DNA from: Magicicada septendecula
Taxonomy: Eukaryota; Arthropoda; Insecta; Hemiptera; Cicadidae
Assembly: GCA_034769895.1 (NCBI GenBank)
Contig: CM068369.1
Span: 425,283,479-425,347,478, forward strand
Reading direction: 5' to 3'
DNA: 64,000 bases
Shown: piece by piece, positions 48,401-60,230 of the stretch
Layout: every line of letters begins with the position of its first letter
How positions within the stretch are numbered: the stretch's first letter is position 1
Notes under the pieces: generated by a model
Database searches by the model: none
The model's input: only the letters and a program-made list of their open reading frames with translations
What the model was told of the DNA's origin: nothing
Program-made: the position numbers and the translations under genes

Positions 48401-49379
48401 CTGTTTTGACTGTTTGTCCATGGCCTAGCCTGCATAGCTTAGGGTTGTGCAACAACAAATCAGCCCTACTAAAGACCGACCCGCATGTTCCGACCCTCAG
48501 CCTCTCTGTTAACTTGTTGATGGATGACATTTCGCCCCTTGCTGAGCGTCGAAAATTAATTTATTTCCAAGACAAATGCGATAATTTCGCGTAACCAATA
48601 GAAAAATGCCTGCTGCCCGATTAGCAGCACCACATGTTTGAAGATTTCAATTCTTCACTAAAAATTCAATACTTTCCTTACCCTTTTTAAAATTTAAAAA
48701 AAATTAAATAAAAAACAAGATTCTTAAAGACAGTCCAATTATAGATTTAGTGTCTACTATAGCGTAAAGGAAAAACAGGTTATTCAATTTTGTTGGTTCG
48801 TGCGTGCGCCTTTGTGCGGTTTATCTGCACACGTATAGGCTACACTTATAGTTTTTTTTTTTTTGTAAGCCAGTGTGATAATTTCAAACCTTTAGTTTTT
48901 GAGCCACAAAAACATGGATAATTCCTTTAATATCAACAGGAACGTTCCGAATCGCGCCACACAACTACAAAGACACCACAAAAGTAACACAACAGTATGA
49001 AAATGGCTGTTGCTGTTACTGACAAAAGTTACGTTATGCGAAGTAATTTAATATATCTTAATATGACTGGAACTTTAACATCACAGTGTTCGTACCGCTC
49101 ATAGTGGAGCGAGTGTACTCGCAAACCTCCAGTACGCGTAGTTCACAAATCAAGGGAAGTTCAACAACTCTGTAAAGTGTTAATTGTTCAGAAAAAATAA
49201 AATACACTATCACTGTTAATATTTTAAGTACGGTAACTGCTAAATATTTTGCTCACTTTCTCTTGGACTAATAAGGTAATTACTTTTTATGAAAACTATC
49301 AAGTAATCCATTTTTTCTTTAATGACAAGTAAAAAACAAAACTCTGCTTACAGGTTACTCAAATTCCTGGTATTACAAC
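42491..49379. other. No recognisable gene (6.9 kb)
   Basis: The longest blank stretch: AT-rich, few frames above 60 codons, none with a domain. I see no tandem arrays, terminal repeats or tRNA-like structures. TAGGCCTA occurs at 45856 and 46471. Confidence 0.6.
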
Positions 49380-49860
49380 ACATTGCTGAGTCTTGACCTT
49401 CTGCAGGAGAAAACGGTCCCGATCTGACGCGATGGATGTGTTACACAAATTCAGCTCAGACAAATTTTCTTGGTGGAAATCCGTAGGTCAGATGGAATCG
49501 GCTCCAGTCGCCTTGGCTGCGCTGTCGTTCTAGGCACGGGTAAGTGCCTCCTTGCGGGAGTCATTCGTCTGTGCATGGCGGTCATTCTTCGTTCCGGCGG
49601 CCAAGCCTCTGGATCACACCAGAGCGACTCGAAGCTCCTGCGGGTGCGGATGACTACCTTTTAGCGGATTCGCTCTCCCTGCGTGGATTTAGGCTGGAAC
49701 AATTCACGGACTCCTCTCCTGCATGCCGCATCGTGTAAAGGGGATCCGCAACTTAACTCCTTGTGCCGAACAAACGACCGCGCTGAACTTGGTTGGTGTT
49801 CATCGGGCGCAAGACGCCTGCGCAACTTCTGTCTCTCTGCCTTCTCTCAGGATTGAGTAC
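49380..49860. other. Unexplained GC-rich island
   Basis: A stretch clearly richer in G, C and CpG than its surroundings, bounded on the right by a TAA/ATT-rich tract from about 49870. Two overlapping short frames (49470-49664, 49544-49738) have no recognised domain. It could be a promoter, an exon or a fragment of a GC-rich repeat. I cannot decide. Confidence 0.45.
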
Positions 49861-51129
49861 TCAATTAGACTGTAATATATCATATCAATTATAATATAAT
49901 AATTATTATAGTAATAATATAATAATTGTTTATAAAAATAATTACTAATATTACATAATATTTTACTTTTAATAATAATTTAATATTATAACGGTAATAA
50001 CATTAACAATAGTAATAATAATACTATTATTGAATTATAACATAATAGTAATTGTATCAATTATAATATGGTCTATTATAATAATATCAATTATATCAGT
50101 CACAACAGCATACGATTGGCTATGTTACTTCAGTCCACTTAAGTTGTATTCAGTCTTTGATTTATTGGAACAGTTCAGTCCAGGATTTACAAAGTCACTA
50201 CTTTACCTACTTTGTAAATGATAATAATATTTTTAAAATATTAATAATTATTATCGCTATTGTTCTGTCGTGTAGTTAAAGGAACGCGATCTAGGCCTAC
50301 GTTACATGCATGATTACAGAATCTCGGACAGATAACTGACTCGGTGGGAAAGGAAGACACAGTAAGACTTATTGATAGCCTATGTATTGTTATTATTTTC
50401 CTACAATTTTGATCTTTCCTTAACAAAGCACGTCCAAAAAAAGTTTTAAACCAAAATTTCTCTTTGAATGAAATCATGTATCTTCTGTAGATCCCACCAA
50501 CCATATACTTAATGTTAAGACGTGTATCTGATTCCTCGAGAGAAAAACTGATCATAACAACAGCATAAATTCGTACATTTCATAAATAAATGTAGAATCC
50601 TAAATGTAATTGTATTACTCTTGTAATATTTCACGTGGGTGAAAAGATTCTTTTATGAAGGACTTGCAACGTTAAGTGTAAAACTTCTGGATTTTAACTG
50701 AAGGTACAGAGGATAACGTTTTACATATTAAGAGCATGTACCAATTCGATATACATGCAAAGTCATTTGTGCGTCAAATCAGTCACGCCTCAAAATCTGT
50801 CTGGCACCAGGATAATCTGCTACAAATACAAATTTGGACGTAAAGAAAAAACGGGAATCATATCTAATATCACGTAGAAAGTGAAGGTTATGTTTCAATT
50901 TATTGTTGTTTTTTGTTGTTGTTTATAATGGTAAGAAACCTACGATTATAATAAAAAATAATCTACAATCATAATCATGTTGGGCGCGAGAATGCCATGC
51001 ACAAAGATAATGAGGAAGGGTTACGCGGATAAAAAAAACTGTTTAGTTGAAAGTGTTCATCGACCTTTCTCAAGTAGTTCCCACCCCTGATGCAATGGCA
51101 AAGAAAGGGTTAATAATAAAAACACCACA
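49861..51129. other. No recognisable gene; low-complexity AT tract at left
   Basis: 49870-50070 is almost purely A/T (TAATAATA-type). The remainder is AT-rich non-coding with a TAGGCCTA at 50292. Confidence 0.6.
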
Positions 51130-51495
51130 CGCACACACGACCTAGCGCGCGCTCATCCTCCCGCGCCCTATTTCGCCGACAAACGCCGATGCTGCTGCTG
51201 CTGCCGCTTCGCCCATTTGTATACAACTTTAAATTATACATTTTCTTTTTCTATTCATACGACTTAGGATGCACAAACCGCCCTCTCTGCCTCCTGACAC
51301 TCCGCCGACACAACTCCCACCACCCGCCTCCGTCCGCCGAGCATCCCTGTCCTCACGTCCAAGGCCAACAGACTAGGCACCAGAACAAAGTGTACACGAA
51401 AAGTCGTCGTGAGGACGAACGCAATAAGATGGCGGAAGCCCGCCGCGTTGCATCTCTATTAGACTTTCTGAAAACGTTTGCATTGCGGTAAAAAA
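51130..51495 (+). promoter_or_regulatory. CpG-rich segment with possible first exon
   Basis: GC- and CpG-rich flanks (about 51140-51200 and 51270-51450) surround an AT-rich middle. ATG at 51429 in good context (AAGATGGCGG) opens MAEARRVASLLDFLKTFAL. A GTAAAA splice-donor-like sequence at 51488 comes just before the stop. This is the closest thing to a host 5' exon in the window, but a 20-codon peptide is weak evidence and I find no partner exon. Could equally be chance. Confidence 0.2.
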
Positions 51496-52734
51496 CATTA
51501 GTTTCACTAATATGAGTGAATCACTCATGTTACAATTTTTTTTTAAATATATCACTTCTTACAAATCACACATTAGAGGAGAACCCTAGGTTAAAATTAA
51601 AGTACTGTACATATTGTCCGTCAACAAAACGGTTTGCTGACCTAATTAGATCTAACCCGAACTTACCACTACTTGTGATGTTACCTACTGTTTTAATTCT
51701 GCAGAAGCAGTAGTAGAATTGTGAATAATAGCTGTATGATTCTGCTCTCACGTTAAACGTAGTAATGGTTTAATATATATGTCTAGAACATTAAAAAAAA
51801 AGGCGTGCACGCCCACAAAGAGATAACACACCAGTAAGTGTTATCCCAGCCTAGTAATACCTTCTAATTTAGCCGTTCGGAACACAAGTAGCACAGATAC
51901 TTAGGTAGATATAGGCCTACGTCCTACATTAGAGTCGAGTATGGTCCTCAAAGAAGACAGATTATCAAGTAACGCGTGTTGCGGGAATGATGAGAAAAGC
52001 GTGTGCTAGTGTCGCTAGTGCTGGTGCTAGTGTCTTCCCTAATGTCGCTAGTGTAATGTAGATCTAATACAATTACATTGTATATAGGATACATGGCACA
52101 TACTATATTTTCAGTGTTTAGAGACCACGACTAGCGCGTCCATGAGAACTAATATAAGTACCATATATAGGAACTTTTGTGCCTACTTTTGCGAATTTGG
52201 CACTCTTGTGTAACATGTAGAAAGCCGTTGTATGTATACCTCTTACTTAGAATGGTTACTGTGAGAAATACAGATGTCTGGTCAAATTAGAGCGTCTGTC
52301 TGAGTTATTTTTCAATACGGTGGCATTAAATTGTTTACATGAACGAAATATGCCCCTATTATTTAAGTAGGTCTACATTTTACACGTACAACAACACTAG
52401 AATGAGAGAACACAGTGTCTATATTTTTGAACAAAGTCAGTTCGCAAAGTTTCTCAGATTCCGCCCGTGCAAGAAAGGTTCGGAAACTTTATTTTCACCA
52501 GGTTATCTGCAATTTATGAAAAATAAAACAAATAACAAACTGTTATGGAACGAAGGTATCGGTTAAAATTTTTGATTGGTAATAAGTAAACTTATAGGAA
52601 CTCTCCAAAACCGGAAGCTTCGGAAATTTTTGAATCTTCATGCTGTAAAACGTTGACTAAAAAGTAGCTTATATAAAGTTAATGTTTAACTAAATAGCCT
52701 AAGTAACGTAAAACCTGTTTCAAATTAGGCATTT
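51496..52734. other. No recognisable gene
   Basis: Includes a small degenerate GCTAGTGT repeat at about 52005-52055. Otherwise nothing is seen. Confidence 0.6.
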
Positions 52735-53360
52735 ATCTGTCTACCTGTTAGGGGTATGTTTCACGATAACTTTGACTGCATCAACCGATGTCGTAAAACT
52801 TGGTATGTGTCTACACTTTTATCCTACACAACCATATTGTTTTAGAGACTAATACCCTCAAAAATAGAGGGGCAAGAGGGAAAATATGAGGGAACCAAAA
52901 TTGTGAAAAAATCGCAAGAGCCCATGTGGGTATAAAATTACCGGTAACATTATATTTAATATAATGTTAATTTTTAAACATTTCAAAATTTTTTGATATC
53001 AGAGCACAAAAAGTGGGTGACAAATTTAATAAAATCGTAGAAATTAAAGATAATTTTAACTCATATCTGAATGTAGTGTTAAGTTTTGGAAATTTCAAAA
53101 GCCTAAAAAGTGAAAAAAATTTGAATAAATTGTGAAATTCCAGCACTGTATCAGACAAAAAGAGTTGTAACCCAAACCTGAATGCTTCACATTTTTAGTG
53201 TTTATTGTATGACTGAATACTGTACAATTGTTACGTTACTAAAGAAATAGTAGAGTAATCCAAATTTTTGTAATTTTTCCCATAATTGAAACATTATCCG
53301 ACATTGGAATTTATGTAATAATAAATGCACTTCGTTCAGAATAGTGAGTGAGTTCTGCAG
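52735..53360 (+). repeat. Family H dispersed repeat, copy 5 (3' end truncated)
   Basis: The 5' block begins CTGTCTACCTGTTAGGGG and continues as in copies 1 and 4. The body includes CACAAAAAGTGGGTGA and AAAAATCGCAAGAGCCCATG. The 3' region reaches GTGAGTGAGTTCTGCAGG near 53360, then diverges before the CTAG end. Confidence 0.7.
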
Positions 53361-55113
53361 GTAGTTTGATTAACCTTTGCGTATAGATATTTGCGTGATT
53401 CGTCAAACGCTGGATCAAACAATATAAAAAGCAAGTATTATAATTATTTAGTTTCTAACGTTACGACACAGTAACGTTATGGGTTTCTGGCATATTACAC
53501 CAAAAGACAGAGGAATAGTAAACGTTATTCTACAAAACAATAGTTCAGAAAATGTAAATACCTTGGAAACATTCTGCTTCCCGAGAACTGAGAATCGTAT
53601 TCCCGAGAGAAATGCTTACACCATTCTTCCTGAAGCTCAGTAATAACTTTCTTTTTTTTTGTACCACATGTTATTCATTTAGTTTAAGCGTTATTCACAA
53701 ACTGCAGAATTGAACATTAAACTGTTCGTTTAGTTAATAAACTTTTACCTAACATCTGTGTGTGATAAACTGAATATCTTTTGCTCTTTTTCTTAGGAAG
53801 AAAATTTCGTGTTCTTTAAGAACACGTGCTGAAGAGAATATTGCTTCAGTTGACAAGAAATGCCAGATTTGATACTGTCTCCGTAACGACCTACTAGAAC
53901 ATACATGTTTGCTTCCTCCTCGAGTTTGATTGTCGTGTTCTTATACATCTGTGTGTTAATCTGTAAAGTCCACCTGTTGTTACGTGTTCACTAATCTATT
54001 GGATTCGTCCGACTGTGTTTCGTTTCTGCTAACACTGAGCCTTACGTTCGATTATCTTTCACTTCTAAGTGACTTTTGTAGTACAGTGAAAATTATCTTA
54101 TAAATCTGAGGTACAATTTTTCATGTTGCTTCATACAAGTGAATCAGTGCTGTAGACAGTAGGCTTGTAACGTACAATCTTGACGCAATCTGCCCATGTT
54201 AATTGCTATTCTAGTTTTGCTCGTTGCTCTTTTAGCTCATCACTCTTTTCAAGTTAGCGTTTACATTGAAGCCCTGTCTTGATGAAAACGCGTTTAATTG
54301 AAATGATACCGTGTCCTGGCTTTACAGTCACTATACGTAAAGATAGAGCGTATCTGTTGGGAGCTAAAGGCGCTGCCGATCCCTGCAAAGTCAGGCGCTG
54401 AAAAGTCAGAAAAGTATCCCCAAAATTCCAGAACATATTTTGACATTTAAAAACAAACAAACAAATTTAAGTAAGCAGGAACATTTCTCTAATACTGTAA
54501 ATAGATATTTACTTGTTTTTTGTTTGTTTATCGTTTTCCGAAGTAGTATTAAATTTCTTAATTTCTTTTGATGTAACGATCGTTGCTTTTTCAAATCGAC
54601 AAGTAAATTTTTTAATCATCTGATGCCATACAGTGGTGTCTGGTGTTTATCGTGTTGTGTCTAAGGCCAGCAGACGAAAATAAAATCTCGAATAGACTCC
54701 TAAGGAAAGCACTTCGATTAAGTTTTTGATAATATTCCAACTGATACTTCGTTAAGTTTCGAATTTTAAAAATGAAGAAGTGGTCATCTCAAGTGTACAC
54801 TTAAAATGTATCAATACAATTAAATGTATATAATTTCGCACAAAGACTATAAGAAAATCGAGGAATATTAGGCCTACGTCGTTTTCAACTACATTCGTTT
54901 TGTGTCAGCTAAGAGTGTGTACCAACTGGGAAGAAGAGACAACCAGATGTACCACGGTCAAAGTACGTGTAGGCCTCTTATGTCTAAAATGTTACTACGT
55001 GAAAAACATAAAGATGTAAGTTTGGTGACTTTTATAAGAGAAACGTTGACGTAAATCTCTTGTAACAAGCGTGGAGAATGTGCGGGAGCGCGCGAGTACA
55101 TTTGTTTATATTT

Positions 55114-55115
<2 letters not shown>
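53361..55115. other. No recognisable gene
   Basis: AT-rich non-coding DNA with scattered short frames and no domains. Confidence 0.6.
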
Positions 55116-55162
<47 letters not shown>

Positions 55163-55163
55163 C
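55116..55163. repeat. (TG)n-(CG)n compound microsatellite
   Basis: About 20 TG units ending in four GC dinucleotides. Confidence 0.9.
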
Positions 55164-55345
55164 ATGGTGTCGTTATTCTAACTGTTTACGAGGATTACGT
55201 GTCTATAATAAAGCAAAGCAGAATACGTCCTGTACGTGCTCGTCAATGTCGCATGATGTGACAGAAGAAGATTAAGATCTCTTTGTTCCTCGTCATGATA
55301 ACAGTCAAGGACAATAATCACCGTTTTACGAGGACAGTTACGCAC

Positions 55346-55370
55346 TGTGTGTGTGTGCGCGCGCGCGCGC
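55346..55370. repeat. Short (TG)n-(CG)n microsatellite
   Basis: About six TG and seven CG dinucleotides, the same composition and order as the tract about 200 bp upstream. Confidence 0.85.
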
Positions 55371-57159
55371 ATTGCGTAACGGTTCGGTGCATGTCTCTAA
55401 CATAACAGACTTCTCCGACCGAGTAACACCTTTTCTTACGTAGAAAAAAATCAGTAGATAAAAGTAATACACAGTTTAGACAATTTAAAAAAACTGACCA
55501 TTAATCTCATTTCCTGTACAAATATAAATTGATTTTCTCAAACATTTATATCACACTTTACATTTTAAAAAAGTATAATGTGAACCCGCTGAAGTTTTAA
55601 TGATTTCAGGAAACTTTATTTGGTCTTACAATGATTTGTCTGCAACAAATCTTCACATTTTATACATATCGCAATTGTGTAGTATAATTCTGCTCTGTGC
55701 TTTCTTTCCCTATTTAAATGCACAATGCCAGACTACAGAGGAGGTCGTTATTGTAGAAAACGAATTTGATTTAATGAGGAAGGGTTGAGCGCTGCAGCAA
55801 CAGGTGGTGGAAGTATAGTTTAAAAACCTCATTAAAGTCAACCCTCTGCACGTAAACAGGGAAGTTGCCTCCCTTAGATTAACAGGCGGGCCCCGGTCAA
55901 GAAGGATGTCGACGTCTGGACAACATGCACCAATTTTATTAGTACGAAGACTTGACATTTATGGCTCCAGTGTTTCAGCAGAGCGGAGAAACAGTATAAG
56001 ATAACTGTTACAATTAAAACATCACTTTTAATTGTTTTTTTTTTAATATCGTGGAGTATATATATATAGATTATGTGTAAATCACTTCTAAAAGTAACAT
56101 ATTCACTTACCACTTCTAAATGACTTATACTCGAGCGTTAAGTTGACGTCTGTTGTCACGAATCGACGAGACAAGCTGCCGCGACTGAAGTCTGTTCGAC
56201 GTTAACAATTTTGATTGATTTTATAACACCTTTATTTTGGTATCGTCCCTAAATATTTGAGGTTAATAATTAGATCGTAAGTTAAAAATTGAGGAGGACA
56301 AGACTGGAAAATTTCAAGATGCCTTGTGCCTTTAGACTAAGGTAGAGTTAATAGGCCTACTAAGTACTTCAGACGAAGAACTAGTACTGTACTTTGTGTT
56401 AAGATTATTCAAGGGGGAGAAGTACAAAATACAACTGATATCTTGATTTAGATAACTGAGGTTCTAATTGAGTTCTATTCAGTTGTTCAACGAATAGTAC
56501 GAATTGCTACTACTATTATGATTTTCAATCTTCGATAGAAGACAAGTTTCTAAGAAGAAAACTGGGCCTATACAGCACGCGCCGTCCTTTGACAAAAATG
56601 CATTTTTTGATAAATTCTAGAAACGAACGTCTTTTCGAGGTTCCGTTTCTGACTAAACACTGTTCTAAAACAGCTGTATCGACGTTTCGACAATCTGTAT
56701 TGTCGTCAGCAGATTCTGCATACGAGTAATATAGAAATAGTTAATACATATAATTTCACGCTCATGAAATATTAGGGCTAATGTGTATAGAAAATAATAA
56801 CGACATCTTATTAATATAAGAATAGTAGGCCTAATATATGTGTGATAGTTATCATTATTTTTATATAAAATATCCACACACCTTCACATAAACTATATGC
56901 CTAAGTGTAGGCCTATTAATTTTTCTGTATTGCACATATACGGGCAACGAAGACGACACTCATTTTATCTATATAAAAAAAATCCTAGGATGATGAGATA
57001 TATATTAGTGCTCCTATATTACAAGCAGTATGTAACCTTTATGAAAGGTTTGTCAGTGCTGTTAAAGTTGGGACTAAGGAGTCCCAGTATTGAAGTATCA
57101 ATGTGAATTAACGCACCTACTTTATATTAACTACATTAAATGTTATAATAAAGCAGCCT
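55371..57159. other. Mostly blank; one hammerhead-like motif at 56684-56709 (minus)
   Basis: On the minus strand CTGACGA (56709-56703) is followed by a hairpin GACAAT/ATTGTC and GAAAC GTC (56688-56682). This fits the recurring motif but with the stem overlapping the core. No genes are seen; TAGGCCTA occurs at 56352, 56826 and 56908. Confidence 0.45.
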
Positions 57160-57630
57160 TAGGAGCTTAGGCTTCGTAGGTTCCATAGGCAGATGGAAAG
57201 GACACTCTTCTGAAATGGGGATCTTAATAAATTATGAATGTCTTTACACGCTTCTGTTTGCGGATGATCAGGTTGTGGTAGCATTGAGCTAACAGGGTTA
57301 CAATTACATGTCCCGAAAATTCCATGGAGAATACAGATATTGCGACCTCGACATAAATTTTGAAGAGATCAAAGAGTTGGGTATTGAAAGTGAAGGAGCC
57401 AATATGATAGTAGATGAAGAGTAAATAGTGATAGGGCAGCTGTACCTGTGCTGTGGAGTGGGAAAATAACTCACAACACTACAAAGATAATGTACTATGC
57501 TGTCTTGAAAGAACGGTCACCTGTAGCTTTGAAACTCCCGAAGGCTCCAAGCAGTGGAACTGGACTTAAAGGTCTTGTAGGGTGTCCAGGATCCAGTGCA
57601 TTAAAAATGAAGATAATAGGAGGCAAATTC
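57160..57630 (+). mobile_element. Older LINE, left half (interrupted by a nested LINE)
   Basis: Plus-strand blocks: YTLLFADDQVVVA (catalytic FADD near 57254-57265), YMSRKFHGEYRYCDLDINFE and GIESEGANMIVDEE. Then, after breaks, VLWSGKITHNTTKIMYYAV, matching the LWSK-I-x-x-x-TK-x-x-x-Y block of insect LINE ORF2. The sequence stops being LINE-like at 57630, where another element begins. The reading resumes at 58641. Contains stops and frameshifts. Confidence 0.65.
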
Positions 57631-58627
57631 ATCATCATCATCATCATCATCAACCTCAAGCATTAGGCTCATCCTGAACCTGTTCCGGGACCCACTTCGC
57701 TCTCGGCCGTCCTACATCTCTCTTCCCCACCGCTCTACATTCCATTGCTAGCAGTGGAATCTTGTCACCCCCTATTCTTCCCAAATGCTCACATCACCTT
57801 CTTTTGTAGCTCCTTAGTTGTTCCAACAATGGGTCGACCTCCACTTACGTCCTTATATCCACATTCTTCTTTTTATCGAGAATAGTACAGCCCAGAGTAC
57901 TCCTCATAAACTTCATCTCCGCTGCCTGAATCTTTGCTTTTCTCTGTCTGTCATAACTCTGGCGTCAACTCCATAAACCAAAACTGGTATCTTTCCTTCT
58001 TCGTCTTATTTTTAAGGTATCAGTAAATTTCTCCACAGATATTCCTAAATTTGTTTAATTTTTCATCCAGATCAATTTCTTGCCCATATGTAACGTAACA
58101 TCCCAAGTAATTGTAATGCTGGACTTGTTTCATAATCTTTCCATTTATAACTATCTTAGTTCTTACCGGTTTTTCCTTCTGAATGCCATTGTTTTAGTCT
58201 TGTCCGCTGATATATGAAATTCATCTGCTATACGATTTAGTATGTACATTTTTTGTTTTAGTTTATCCTTGCTGTACTGAATTATTACCATATCATCTAT
58301 GTACAAAAAGGAGTTTAAAAACATTCCTTTCAGAACAATCCCTGGATCAACATAATACTTCAATGTTTTAAACATGTAGTCTATATAGGCCTATATTTAA
58401 AAGGGTCGGCGATATACAGCAGCCTTGTCTTATCCCCTTATTAGTGAGAACTTCCTCAGTCATCTTTCATCCTATAACCAGTCGTACACTGGTTTCTACA
58501 TAAAGGCTCTTTATAGTTTTTGTAAGATGTAGGCCTATAGCGTAACCTCTTCTGTCAAGGATATCTTACTTGCAGGATCCAAAAAGAAGTCTCAGAAATG
58601 GTGTTAATGGGAAAATGACCACAGCAA
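57631..58627 (-). mobile_element. Nested LINE insertion with (GAT)n tail and 13-bp target duplication
   Basis: Direct repeats AGGAGGCAAATTC at 57618-57630 and 58628-58640 flank this segment. On the minus strand it encodes LTKTIKSLYVETSVRLVIG, then NKGIRQGCCISPTLFK, NSFLYIDDMVIIQYSKDKLK (YIDD at 58303-58292), FHISADKTKTMAFRRKN, QHYNYLGCYVTYGQEIDLDE, KIQAAEMKFMRSTLGCTILD and GRPRARWVPEQVQDEP. It ends in a GAT tract (plus-strand ATC, 57631-57652). This is a 5'-truncated RTE-like LINE copy: RT palm, thumb and C-terminal blocks in correct order, no endonuclease, trinucleotide tail, target duplication. Frameshifts and stops inactivate it. Confidence 0.85.
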
Positions 58628-58640
58628 AGGAGGCAAATTC

Positions 58641-58840
58641 GTGTTGAGAAAATCATTTTTATCACCATAAATACGAATCGTGATATGGCCACGTGGAAAG
58701 GATGTATGATGATCGTCGACCCAAATAGTTGTTAACTTGGGTTCCACTTAGACGACGGAAGCGGGGACATATATGATCAAATGGAGAAAAGATGGATTGC
58801 AAAAAGTGACTGGAACAACATAAACTTCTGTTGTGCAGGG
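58641..58840 (+). mobile_element. Older LINE, right half
   Basis: Continuation of the plus-strand LINE after the nested insertion. Translation across frames gives YGHVERMYDDRRPK, LLTWVPLRRRKRGHI and NGEKMDCKK, matching the YGHV-x-RM ... P-x-RRRRGRP block near the ORF2 C-terminus. Heavily decayed. Confidence 0.6.
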
Positions 58841-58914
58841 TGCGAGAACCACATGGTTGGACGGATGGATGAAATATGTGTGTATGTGTGTATTACGGTG
58901 GCTATCACGGTCAC

Positions 58915-59211
58915 AGCCAAGGGCTACCGGGCTGTTGGGCCGCGGTCGGTTGCGTATTGATTGATACATGTTTCTGTCTGTAAACGTTTCGGCCATCCAC
59001 CGGAGGCCTTCTTCAGCAGTAAAAAATGTTTGTCACGGAATGATAGGTCGAACGTACGCCAAGCTGCGGTATAAGTAATCGATCATCCATTTATCTCATT
59101 GCTTATACCTCATTCATTGTATCAATGCAAAACGTTTAGAGACAAATACATGTATCAATCAATAAGTAGGCTAATCGATCACGGCCCAACAGTCCGGTAG
59201 CCCTTGGCTCT
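58915..59211. mobile_element. Inverted Penelope-like terminal pair
   Basis: The left arm (58915-58988) read in reverse and the right arm (59129-59211) share ACATGTATCAATCAATA, CGGCCCAACAG and CCGGTAGCCCTTGGCT. The left side also carries a hammerhead-like motif on the minus strand: CTGAAGA at 59016-59010, stem GGCC/GGCC, GAAACGTTT at 58990-58984 or so. The right arm keeps AAAACGTTTA but no clear CTGANGA core. This is the same ACAGCCCGG-type block seen at 2.1 and 5.5 kb. Confidence 0.65.
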
Positions 59212-60230
59212 TATATGTGGGTAGTGATTTATATTTTATTTCATAATTTTTTCTTCAGTTTTATAAAAATGGGGATAGTTGTCACTTCAAGGTAATAGGA
59301 ATGACGCTGAATATGTCTGACGTGTGGGATGTCGGTAGTTCCTGTAATAAATGCAGTTGATTAAATGTACGTTCTATTCCCGCGCCGCGCCGCCGCCGTC
59401 TCCTCATCGAGGCAGTTGCATCTTTTGTGTCTTTAGTTTTGTTCTGTTTAGTCATTACTAATAGCGTGTATGTGTGTGAGAATCTTTTTAAACAAATTTC
59501 TACTTTAATGCTTGTGTGTGTAGTACTTAAGTAATTAGACTACGTGTGAAACATTCCAGTCATATCGGAAGCAACAGGAAACTGAGGTCGAATGCGGCCT
59601 ATGTTAATTTTGTAACTGTCAGTTGCAAGCCAATGCTGGATGCGTTTCCGCGACAGATGACTATCTGTGAGAAAGGATAGTGCGGTACAGATAAACCGAC
59701 CGCCCGCAAAACCTCAGCCTGCTATCTGTCTCTCTGTCATTCTGACTGCTACCAGAAACTGGTTACAAAACCTTGAACAATACTAGACTATGTTCCAGTT
59801 TTTTTTTTTATGAAAACAGAAGGTACGTTAATAAAACAGGCAGATCCTTAGAGTCGATCCGTCTAAACAAAACAGGGAATTAACAATAATCTTAAATTAT
59901 GATTCATTATTATAGTTATAATGGGGAAAAGGGAACCGAAGCTATTAAGTTTTCAGCTCCTCTCTGGAAAGTAGATCCCGTTAGACTTTTCCGACTCATT
60001 CGTCACACCAGACCGTCTCTCCAATTAAAAGACATGTCCCGACTGTTGTTTTCTCACCTGCTTGAACAGATTTTGACAACTTACGAATGCGTGAATCACT
60101 CCATACCTTCTATACGCCTTCGATTGTCTTTGCTAATTACAAAAAAAATTGTTTCCAATATTTTTAAAAGGTCTAAAAACAGTAATTTTTGCTTTTAATT
60201 TAGTTTATTACGGAATTTAATATGCCTGTT
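59212..60230. other. No recognisable gene; small GC-rich patch
   Basis: 59390-59430 is strikingly CpG-rich (CCGCGCCGCGCCGCCGCCG). Elsewhere AT-rich. A 99-codon frame at 59899-60198 has no recognised domain. Confidence 0.5.

Noticed and set aside
59899..60198. 99-codon open frame
   Set aside because: No recognisable domain, no neighbours, and length within what chance allows across 64 kb.
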